This document shows positions 1 through 4,894 of a stretch of DNA of 5,659 bases, in pieces. The translations under genes were made by a program, and so were the position numbers. The notes under the pieces are model-generated. The model did no database searches and was not told the origin of the DNA. It saw only the letters and a list, made by a program, of their open reading frames with translations. The DNA is taken from the NCBI GenBank assembly GCA_020724945.1, contig DYFX01000051.1, positions 1 to 5,659 on the forward strand, read 5' to 3'. The first letter of the stretch is position 1. Each line of letters starts with the position of its first letter. Origin of the DNA: Candidatus Paceibacter sp. GTDB taxonomy: Bacteria; Patescibacteriota; Patescibacteriia; SG8-24; DYFX01.

Positions 1-333
1 TTCGCGCACGACCCCATCCGCGCCTATGTCGAAGCCTTGCTCGCCAAGGCCGGTTTCGCGCATGCGCCCGAGGACGAACGCGCCGAGACGGTCGCGGCCC
101 TCACGATCGAAGCCCAGCGGCGCGTCGGGCTCGAGCTCGCGCACGCCATCGACCCGCACTCCCTGAAGGAGTTCCGCGCGATGGCCGAGGAAGGCGCCGA
201 TGAGGACGAGATGGCGGCGTTCTTCGATGTCCGCGTGCCGGACGCCGAAGCGCGCGTCCGCCAGGCGCTCGACGCTTTCGGCCGGGAATGTCTCGAGCAG
301 GCCGAACGCTTGCGCCGAGACTTGCACCTATGA
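1..333 (+). CDS. Small DUF5663-like protein, 5'-truncated
   Basis: The reading frame is open from the first base of the window (FAHDPIRAYVEALL...) and ends with TGA at 331-333, so the true start lies upstream. A TTG at 37 is a formal start but would cut into the first helix. The visible 110 residues are predicted all helical, with no cysteine pairs or membrane segments. The order resembles the DUF5663 family as I recall it: a helix with a run of E/T and a hydrophobic stretch, then 'A-IDP--LKEF--MAEEGADEDEMAAFF', then a 'VPD-EA-VRQAL--F' helix. The usual family length is about 90-110 residues, so little is probably missing. DUF5663 has no known function. The stop overlaps the start of the next gene as ATGA, which implies translational coupling. 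The family call comes from pattern memory only, while the coding call is firmer. Confidence 0.6.
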   Translation, partial: FAHDPIRAYVEALLAKAGFAHAPEDERAETVAALTIEAQRRVGLELAHAIDPHSLKEFRAMAEEGADEDEMAAFFDVRVPDAEARVRQALDAFGRECLEQAERLRRDLHL

Positions 334-1709
334 GCCTCAAGCGCCTCGTGCGGCTCATGCCCGTGGGATGGACCGGCGGCACGCGTGCGCTCGTCGATCT
401 TCTCGCCGCGCGCCGCGCCTTCGAGGCGACGGAGGTCCAGAAGGAGGAGATCGCCCGCCGCGCCGACGCGTTTCTCGCCTCCCGTCATCGCGGAGCGGAT
501 GCGGAACGCGAGCTGAAATTCGACGCGCTCGTTTCCGATTGGAAGACGCGCGCCGATGCCGCCGCGCGCTTGGACGCCGACGGCGCTTGGACGCCGTGGG
601 AGACCGTCGGGAGTCTCGCGGATGCCCCGGAAGGGGAGCGGGCGCCCGCGCCGGTCGACGACGCCCTCCGCGCCGCCGCCGTCCTCATCGCCGCGCGTGA
701 GATCCTCGTCCGGGACCACGCCGCGATGCATGAGCGTCTGCGGGGCCCCGCTTCCGCCGCGCTGGCGCACGAGAAGGGCGGCGCCGGCGTCTGGGACGCC
801 GCCGCGAGTCCGCTCGTCGCCGCATTCGTCCGCAACGCCCGCGTCCTCGGGGCGGATCGTCGGACGGCGGCGCTTCGGGCGCTCGCCGCCGCCGCCCATC
901 TCAAGGGCCGCGCCATGCGCGCCCCCGCCCGCGGCGAGGCGTTCCGACTGGGCGCCGCCGCCGCGGCGCTGCTGCGCCGGAAACCGATGAAGAAGCGGGC
1001 GGACGCGCTCCGCCTGGAGGCGCTCGCCGCCGCGCTGTCGGAACTGAACGGCGCGCGCGCCGCCCTGTGGGAAGGCCTTGATGCGGAAACGGCCCGTCGC
1101 ATGGGCGCCGCCGCCGCGGTCGCTTCCTTCGGTCGGGGAACGATCGCGCCGCCGCACCGAGGCGTTTCGGTCCGTCGCCGCGCCGCTCCCGTCTTCCGTC
1201 TCGCGGACGCGCCCGAGCGCCTGGCGCATCTCACGGCCGCCGACGCCGCCGCGAAGCTTGCGGCCGAAGCTTCCGATCCGCGCCTCGATGCGCCGCGGCG
1301 CCGCCGGCTCGAAGCGCTCTCGGACATGCTCCTCCACCATCCGTCCGCGTACGCCGCCTCGTGCGCCGAAGCGCTCGGGCTCGAGCCTCCCGAACCGCGC
1401 TCCGCCGGACTCGAGCCGGGCATGACGCTCTACCGCGCCGCGCCGGAAGGACGAAGGCGGCCGATGATCTGCGAAGGCAGGAACGGACGGCCCGTCCGAT
1501 GTCGACCGGTCGCTTCCGCCGACGGAGCGCTCGTGGGGCACCTCGCGTTCGACGCCTTGAGCCGGGAGTTCGGCGGCCGGCCGCTCTATGCCGTCTACGC
1601 GCTCGATGGGAGCCGATACGGCTACGCCTGGGCCGACGCCCGACCGATCGTCCGGCGCGGAGAACCGGAACAGGGATTCATGACCGCGCCGGTACGCATT
1701 CCCGTGTAA
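330..1709 (+). CDS. Ala/Arg-rich 459-residue protein of unknown function
   Basis: The start chosen is the ATG at 330 (MSLKRLVRLMPVGW), which overlaps the upstream TGA as ATGA. An in-frame ATG at 288 exists but would overlap the upstream gene by 46 bases. I do not recognise the protein. It has no signal peptide or clear membrane segment. Residues about 15-360 are helical and very rich in Ala, Arg, Leu and Glu. Residues about 364-459 change character: Gly, Pro, Tyr and Val rise, with short beta-like stretches (GMTLYRAAPEG, RPLYAVYALDGSRYGYAWA) that could form a small beta-barrel domain. The few cysteines are scattered. No catalytic motif is apparent. No Shine-Dalgarno site is visible, fitting reinitiation after the DUF5663-like gene. 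It is the last gene of its operon, followed 7 bases later by a strong hairpin terminator. Antisense frames are also open here because of the high GC, but the ATGA junction and terminator favour this strand. Confidence 0.7.
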   Translation: MSLKRLVRLMPVGWTGGTRALVDLLAARRAFEATEVQKEEIARRADAFLASRHRGADAERELKFDALVSDWKTRADAAARLDADGAWTPWETVGSLADAPEGERAPAPVDDALRAAAVLIAAREILVRDHAAMHERLRGPASAALAHEKGGAGVWDAAASPLVAAFVRNARVLGADRRTAALRALAAAAHLKGRAMRAPARGEAFRLGAAAAALLRRKPMKKRADALRLEALAAALSELNGARAALWEGLDAETARRMGAAAAVASFGRGTIAPPHRGVSVRRRAAPVFRLADAPERLAHLTAADAAAKLAAEASDPRLDAPRRRRLEALSDMLLHHPSAYAASCAEALGLEPPEPRSAGLEPGMTLYRAAPEGRRRPMICEGRNGRPVRCRPVASADGALVGHLAFDALSREFGGRPLYAVYALDGSRYGYAWADARPIVRRGEPEQGFMTAPVRIPV

Positions 1710-1716
1710 ATAAATC

Positions 1717-1742
1717 GGCCCGACAGCATGCGCTGTCGGGCC
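1717..1742. terminator. Bidirectional rho-independent terminator between convergent genes
   Basis: A perfect 11-bp inverted repeat (GGCCCGACAGC at 1717-1727 and GCTGTCGGGCC at 1732-1742) encloses a 4-base loop, ATGC. On the plus strand it is followed by TTTCGTT. On the minus strand it is followed by GATTTATTTAC. It sits between the stop of the 459-residue gene (1709) and the stop of the minus-strand 181-residue gene (1749), where a two-way terminator is expected. The plus-strand T tract is short, so the minus-strand direction may terminate better. Confidence 0.88.
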
Positions 1743-1748
1743 TTTCGT

Positions 1749-2294
1749 TCAGAGGGTTCCCGTACCCGGCGGCGGCTTCTCCTCCTTGCCGGAGGAGAGG
1801 ATCTTCACGGTGTTGAACGCCGTGAGGACGCCGATCGCGATGACGACGATCCAGAGGCCCATCGGGACCCCGGGCGCGTCGTTCTTGCGCTCCGTCTCGA
1901 GACGGTCGATCCGATCGTGATCGGCCGACGCCTTCTGGGCGAAGGGCAGGAACTCCGTGCAGTACCAGCGGAGCTGGGGGTCGGCGATGTCGCCGACGCA
2001 CTCCGCGGGCATGCTGCCCGCCGGCGCCGCGGGGGCGGCGTCGTCCGGCTCCTCGGGAGCGGCCGTCTCCGCGGCGGTGGCCGCGGTGCCGGCATCGATC
2101 GCGAAGCCGCGCTTCACGGCGACGGCGGTGACGATGCCCGCGAGGAGGAAGAAGGCCAGGAGCCCGACGACGAGCGTCATCTTGCTCTTGCCGCCGCGGT
2201 CGACGATCATCGTCTTGGCGGCGGAGTCGTCCGGGCCGGGGGCGGCCGGGGGGGCGGGAGGGGCGGCAGGAACGCAGTGGATCTCTTCGGCCAT
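1749..2294 (-). CDS. Two-pass membrane protein of unknown function (181 residues)
   Basis: The start is the ATG at 2294-2292 (MAEEIHCV), with AAAGGAG at 2307-2301 six bases upstream. A start 48 bases further upstream would overlap the previous gene and has no such site. Residues 9-20 are a Pro/Ala-rich stretch. Residues about 39-60 form one membrane segment, preceded by Lys36 and Lys38. Residues 65-98 are a low-complexity Ala/Glu/Pro linker. Cys99 and Cys112 flank a short conserved-looking segment. Residues about 120-138 are a charged helix (HDRIDRLETERK). Residues about 146-166 form a second membrane segment, followed by a short Lys/Glu/Pro tail. The positive residues suggest N and C termini inside and the Cys-containing loop outside, where a disulfide is possible. 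The gene lies 16 bases downstream of the 393-residue gene, clearly in one operon with it. I do not recognise the family and assign no function. Confidence 0.72.
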   Translation of the reverse strand: MAEEIHCVPAAPPAPPAAPGPDDSAAKTMIVDRGGKSKMTLVVGLLAFFLLAGIVTAVAVKRGFAIDAGTAATAAETAAPEEPDDAAPAAPAGSMPAECVGDIADPQLRWYCTEFLPFAQKASADHDRIDRLETERKNDAPGVPMGLWIVVIAIGVLTAFNTVKILSSGKEEKPPPGTGTL

Positions 2295-2300
2295 GTCAGT

Positions 2301-2307
2301 CTCCTTT
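2301..2307 (-). promoter_or_regulatory. Strong Shine-Dalgarno site of the 181-residue gene
   Basis: The minus strand reads AAAGGAG here, six bases before the ATG at 2294. It lies in the 16-base gap after the upstream stop (2313-2311) and fixes the start choice. Confidence 0.85.
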
Positions 2308-2310
2308 CGG

Positions 2311-3492
2311 TCAGTCGATCGGGGTGAAGAGGATGACGACATCGCGTGCCGTCTTGGGCGGGTTCTTGGCCTGTGCCGACAGGTGCTTCATGAACTCGTC
2401 GGCGTGCAGGCTCGGGTTGCAGGCGTACCAGCACTCCTTGGTCCCGTCCTTCTTGGTGAAGGTGAGGGCCTCGGTCGCCGGCTTGTCGCAGACGCTGCAC
2501 TCCTGGACGCCGTCGTCCTCGGCCTCGTCGCTCTCGGACTCGTCATCCTCGAGCTCGTGGCCGTGGGCCTCGACATCCACGCTCTCGATCACCTGATCGG
2601 AAGCGTCCTCCTCGCTCGCGGGTGCGGGCTGGGCGGACGCGGCCGGGCGATCCTCGAGCGTGAAGGTCCGGACCGTCGGCTGGACGGGGATGGGCGCGGG
2701 AACCGCCGCCTCGACCTCCGGGGCGGCCTTGGGGGCCGTCGGGGGGATCGGGGTCGGATCGTCGCGGAGCGCGTCGACGGGGACTCCCCGGTCGTCGTAC
2801 TCCTCGCCCATCACGATCATGAAGATCCGTTCGGGGTCGACCTTGGGGACGACGCCGGCCTTCTCTTCCAGGACCGCGACCCGGGTGCCCATCGAGATGA
2901 GCATCCGGACCATGTCGAGGCTCCGATCCTTCAGGCCCTGGTGTCGGGCCTTCAGGGTCGTGAGCCGCGCCTCGGTCTCGGCGAGCTGCAGCTGCAGATC
3001 GATGGACCTCCGATCGCTCTCGGCGAGCTTCTCGGCGAGCAGGCGCTTCTCCTCGGCCGACTTCTCGGCCATGGCGCGCTTCTCTTCCGCGAGCAGGTCC
3101 GCGAGGCCTTCGGCCTCCTTCAGCTGCCGCTTCAGGTCCTTCACGAGCGCCCCGTGGGTTTCGACCAGCGAGATGCGGGTCTTCTCGATCTCGGCGGCGG
3201 CGTCGTTCTTGGCCTTCGCCTCGAACTTGCGCTTCAGCTCCGCCTCGATGCCCTGCTTCAGGAGCGTGGCATCTTCGCCGGCCTTCGCCAGGCGCTCCTC
3301 CAGCCTGGTCCGCTCGTTGCGGGACAGGAGGACATAGCGCAGGGCGACGCCGAGCGAGGGGTCGATCGGCTGCTCGTGGCAGCTGATCGTGATCTGCCGC
3401 CCGTCGAAGGCCGCGATCGAGTGGTGGGAGAGGTGCGACAGGATGTCGCGCTTGCAGTGGCTGCAGGTGTCGCTGCCTTCGTTCTGGCTCAT
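2311..3492 (-). CDS. Coiled-coil protein with terminal cysteine clusters (393 residues), unknown function
   Basis: The start is the ATG at 3492-3490 (MSQNEGSDTC), with AAGGAG at 3505-3500 seven bases upstream. A longer frame to 3567 is rejected because it lacks such a site. Residues 10-39 carry C10-x2-C13, His20/23/24 and C38-H39, suggestive of metal binding. Residues about 55-212 are a long charged helix, likely a coiled coil, including two 11-residue repeats at 135-156. Residues 213-244 form a short mixed segment (ERIFMIVMGEEYDD). Residues 245-300 are a Pro/Ala-rich linker. Residues 301-330 are strongly acidic. Residues 332-363 hold C332-x2-C335 ... C354-x3-C358 ... H363, resembling a zinc ribbon or treble-clef-like fold. 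There is no signal peptide or membrane segment, so it is probably cytoplasmic. It is the first gene of the cassette with the two-pass membrane protein. I do not recognise the family, and zinc binding is inferred from cysteine spacing only. Confidence 0.78.
   Translation of the reverse strand: MSQNEGSDTCSHCKRDILSHLSHHSIAAFDGRQITISCHEQPIDPSLGVALRYVLLSRNERTRLEERLAKAGEDATLLKQGIEAELKRKFEAKAKNDAAAEIEKTRISLVETHGALVKDLKRQLKEAEGLADLLAEEKRAMAEKSAEEKRLLAEKLAESDRRSIDLQLQLAETEARLTTLKARHQGLKDRSLDMVRMLISMGTRVAVLEEKAGVVPKVDPERIFMIVMGEEYDDRGVPVDALRDDPTPIPPTAPKAAPEVEAAVPAPIPVQPTVRTFTLEDRPAASAQPAPASEEDASDQVIESVDVEAHGHELEDDESESDEAEDDGVQECSVCDKPATEALTFTKKDGTKECWYACNPSLHADEFMKHLSAQAKNPPKTARDVVILFTPID
3025..3090 (-). 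repeat. Tandem 11-residue repeat within the coiled coil
   Basis: Residues 135-145 (AEEKRAMAEKS) and 146-156 (AEEKRLLAEKL) of the 393-residue protein are adjacent 11-residue units sharing 8 of 11 positions. An 11-residue period is typical of hendecad coiled coils. It is part of the gene, not a separate element. Confidence 0.8.
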
Positions 3493-3499
3493 TGCCGGT

Positions 3500-3505
3500 C
3501 TCCTT
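3500..3505 (-). promoter_or_regulatory. Strong Shine-Dalgarno site of the 393-residue gene
   Basis: The minus strand reads AAGGAG, seven bases before the ATG at 3492. It decides the start of this gene. Confidence 0.85.
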
Positions 3506-3526
3506 GGTATGGGTTGGGAACTTTTC

Positions 3527-3552
3527 AAAGGGCGCTTTGCCGTTCGCCCCTT
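3527..3552 (-). other. Possible hairpin in the leader of the 393-residue gene
   Basis: On the minus strand AAGGGGCG (3552-3545) can pair with CGCCCTT (3534-3528) with one bulged G, around a 10-base loop. It lies within the predicted leader of about 93 bases, roughly 20 bases ahead of the Shine-Dalgarno site. A few T residues follow, but not a full U tract. It could be a leader structure or chance, and no known riboswitch is recognised. Confidence 0.3.
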
Positions 3553-3591
3553 AGGAAATACAGGCACGATGCATGCTTCCAGGGACCTGCC

Positions 3592-3620
3592 AGTCTAGCA
3601 CGAAAGACCAAAAAAGTCAA
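3592..3620 (-). promoter_or_regulatory. Sigma-70-type promoter of the two-gene cassette
   Basis: On the minus strand TTGACT (3620-3615, five of six matches to TTGACA) is followed after exactly 17 bases by TAGACT (3597-3592, four of six matches to TATAAT, including the key first, second and last bases). TGC directly before the -10 gives an extended TGn element. Transcription would start near 3585, leaving a leader of about 93 bases before the ATG at 3492. The -35 lies inside the 3' arm of the preceding operon's terminator. Confidence 0.72.
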
Positions 3621-3644
3621 GACTCTTTGACAAATCTTGACTTT
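3607..3644 (-). terminator. Rho-independent terminator of infC-rpmI-rplT
   Basis: On the minus strand AAAGTCAAGA (3644-3635) pairs perfectly with TCTTGACTTT (3622-3613) around a 12-base loop, and the run of T continues to six before GGTC. It lies 23 bases after the rplT stop. The stem is AT-rich for such a GC-rich region, so its strength is uncertain. The 3' arm also holds the -35 of the next promoter. Confidence 0.78.
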
Positions 3645-3667
3645 CCTTGGATTCGGCGTTTTTCCGC

Positions 3668-4027
3668 TTATTTCGCGGCCAGCTTGGTGACCGTTTCGAC
3701 CAGAGCCTTGAAGACGGCGGGGTGGTTGGCGGCCAGTTCGGCCAGGACCTTGCGGTCGAGCGTGATCTTGGCCTTCGTGAGCATGCCGGAGAACTTGCTG
3801 TAGGTCAGCCCGAGCTCGCGGAGCCCGGCGTTCAGGCGGATGAGCCAGAGGGAGCGCATGTCGCGCTTCTTGTTCCGGCGGTCGCGGTAGGCGTAGGCGC
3901 CGGCCTTGGTGGCGGCGGTCTTGGCCAGCTTGATCTTGCTCTTGCGGCCCCACATCATGCCCTTCGTCCGTTTGAGGACGCGGGCGCGCTTGCGGGCGCG
4001 GACTTTACCTCGTTTGACGCGGGGCAT
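3668..4027 (-). CDS. rplT: 50S ribosomal protein bL20
   Basis: bL20 binds 23S rRNA early in assembly of the large ribosomal subunit. The 119 residues match the usual 115-120. The N-terminal extension is highly basic (MPRVKRGKVRARKRARVLKRTKG) and would thread into rRNA. The signature AYRDRRNKKRDMRSLWLIRLNAG follows at about residues 44-67, then the globular part with GLTYSKF and LDRKVLAELA. The MMWGRKSKIKL segment replaces the more usual YRGRRSKLF, as I recall for CPR proteins. The gene starts 2 bases after the rpmI stop (TAAATATG) with no Shine-Dalgarno site, so translation is probably coupled. In E. coli and B. subtilis, L20 represses this operon by binding mRNA. The leader here is too short for the long B. 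subtilis-type leader, so any feedback would have to act elsewhere. Confidence 0.98.
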   Translation of the reverse strand: MPRVKRGKVRARKRARVLKRTKGMMWGRKSKIKLAKTAATKAGAYAYRDRRNKKRDMRSLWLIRLNAGLRELGLTYSKFSGMLTKAKITLDRKVLAELAANHPAVFKALVETVTKLAAK

Positions 4028-4029
4028 AT

Positions 4030-4230
4030 TTAGACGGGTTTATGGGGAAGCTGGGACTTCATCGTGTGGCGGTACGACTCCGAAAGGTGGGAATCGCGGC
4101 GCTTCCGCTTGGTGACGGTGCCGGTATCCCGGCTGTTGAAGTGGTCCTGCCCGCCCTTGCGGATGAGCATCTTGCCGTTTTTGGTGACTTTGATGCGCTT
4201 CGAGAAGGACTTTTTCGTCTTCATCTTCAT
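4030..4230 (-). CDS. rpmI: 50S ribosomal protein bL35
   Basis: bL35 is a small basic protein of the large ribosomal subunit. The 66 residues match the usual 64-66. The start KMKTKKSFSKRIKVTKNGK and the later GGQDHFNSRDTGTVTKRKRR correspond to the conserved KMKTHKGAAKRF and H--NK--KRKR patterns. Two in-frame ATGs exist, at 4230 and 4224. The first is chosen because the family has two residues ahead of KMKT. Neither has a Shine-Dalgarno site: the preceding bases read CGCCCAAGTCCAAGTT. It follows infC by 37 bases and precedes rplT by 2. Confidence 0.97.
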   Translation of the reverse strand: MKMKTKKSFSKRIKVTKNGKMLIRKGGQDHFNSRDTGTVTKRKRRDSHLSESYRHTMKSQLPHKPV

Positions 4231-4267
4231 AACTTGGACTTGGGCGTAATGTAGCGACCGGGGGAGC

Positions 4268-4819
4268 TTACTTCTTCCCCACGATAGTTGTCAACTGGCC
4301 CCCCTGGACCTGGATCGGCTGCTCCGTGACGAGGGGATACTTCTCGTTCAATTGCTTCACGAAGCTCTCGATGACCCCGCGGGCGAGGTGGGCGAAGGCC
4401 TTCTCGCGGCCGCGCAGGATGATCTCGACTTTGACCTTATCGCCGTCCTCCAGGAAGCTTTCGGCCGTCCGGAGGCGGGTTTCGAGGTCGTGCTGGCCGA
4501 TGCGGGGGGAGAGACGGATGCCCTTCACCTCGACCGACTTGGCCTTGGATTTCTTCTTGCGGGCCTCGCGCTCGCGCTCGTACTTGAACTGGCCGAGGTT
4601 GAGGATCTTGCAGATCGGGGGCACCGGGCGAGGGTCGACCTCGACGAGGTCATAGCCGCGCTCTTGGGCGGCGGCGACCGCCTCGGCGGTGGAGAGGACG
4701 CCCAGGTTCTCGCCGTTCTCGTCGATCACGCGCACCTCGGGAGCGGTAATCTGCAGGTTGGCGCGGTACTGCGGTCCGGTATCGACGGGGCGGCGGAACT
4801 TCTTGGGGTGGATGCGCAT
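4268..4819 (-). CDS. infC: Translation initiation factor IF-3
   Basis: IF3 binds the 30S subunit, keeps it apart from 50S, and checks start codon and initiator tRNA pairing. From the ATG at 4819 the protein has 183 residues, typical for the family. The N-terminal domain shows ITAPEVRVIDENGENLGVLS, then DLVEVDP-PVPPICKILNLGQFKYE, the signature region. A basic linker (REREARKKKSKAKS) joins it to the C-terminal domain with VKGIRLSPRIGQHDLETR, then FLEDGDKVKVEIILRGREKA. An upstream in-frame ATG at 4873 would add 18 unconserved residues and begin upstream of the predicted transcription start, so it is rejected. No Shine-Dalgarno site precedes 4819: the leader is CACCCACCCAACG. First gene of infC-rpmI-rplT. 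Unlike E. coli, the start codon looks like a plain ATG, so the known AUU autoregulation is not evident. Confidence 0.97.
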   Translation of the reverse strand: MRIHPKKFRRPVDTGPQYRANLQITAPEVRVIDENGENLGVLSTAEAVAAAQERGYDLVEVDPRPVPPICKILNLGQFKYEREREARKKKSKAKSVEVKGIRLSPRIGQHDLETRLRTAESFLEDGDKVKVEIILRGREKAFAHLARGVIESFVKQLNEKYPLVTEQPIQVQGGQLTTIVGKK

Positions 4820-4844
4820 CGTTGGGTGGGTGATTACGCAGGGT

Positions 4845-4873
4845 ACTGTAGCCTGAAACCCTCCGGTTGGCAA
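4845..4873 (-). promoter_or_regulatory. Sigma-70-type promoter of infC-rpmI-rplT
   Basis: On the minus strand TTGCCA (4873-4868, five of six to TTGACA) is followed after 17 bases by TACAGT (4850-4845, four of six to TATAAT with the key bases kept). Transcription would start near 4837, giving a leader of about 18 bases to the infC ATG. It overlaps the divergent promoter of the YibE/F gene. Confidence 0.65.
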
Positions 4874-4877
4874 GGTG

Positions 4878-4886
4878 TGTTAGACT
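4878..4886 (+). promoter_or_regulatory. Extended -10 promoter of the YibE/F gene
   Basis: TGT (4878-4880) plus TAGACT (4881-4886) forms an extended -10. No good -35 is seen 16-18 bases upstream (around 4857-4863, ACCCTC-like), as allowed for extended -10 promoters. Transcription would start at 4893-4895, which is at or 2 bases before the ATG, so the mRNA would be leaderless. The same GTGYTAGACTGG string occurs in the promoter at 3592-3620. Confidence 0.6.
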
Positions 4887-4894
4887 GGTGGCAT

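Noticed and set aside
485..1423. Second antisense frame of 312 residues
   Set aside because: A Ser/Ala/Arg-only composition typical of a shadow frame, with no Shine-Dalgarno site or supporting context.
24..1541. Long antisense open frame of 505 residues opposite the first two genes
   Set aside because: The translation is Gly/Arg-rich low complexity without family features, as expected from reading GC-rich genes backwards. The plus strand has the DUF5663-like protein, the ATGA junction and a terminator.
3493..3567. Upstream extension of the 393-residue gene to an ATG at 3567
   Set aside because: No ribosome-binding site there, the added residues are unremarkable, and a perfect AAGGAG sits before the ATG at 3492.
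3569..3575. Short palindrome ATGCATGC in the cassette leader
   Set aside because: Too short to support an operator call, and no second copy at another control site.
1957..3630. Plus-strand frame of 557 residues across the cassette
   Set aside because: It is the reverse reading of the coiled-coil gene. The minus strand has a promoter, Shine-Dalgarno sites and a coherent domain layout.
4820..4837. L20-type autoregulatory leader upstream of infC
   Set aside because: The predicted leader is only about 18 bases, too short for the known leader structure. An internal site near rpmI could not be judged by eye.
4820..4873. Upstream extension of infC to an ATG at 4873
   Set aside because: It would start inside the predicted -35 of the infC promoter, and the added 18 residues are not part of the IF3 family pattern.
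4352..4894. Upstream extension of the YibE/F frame across infC
   Set aside because: The extension is the antisense shadow of infC. A signal peptide begins at the ATG at 4895.
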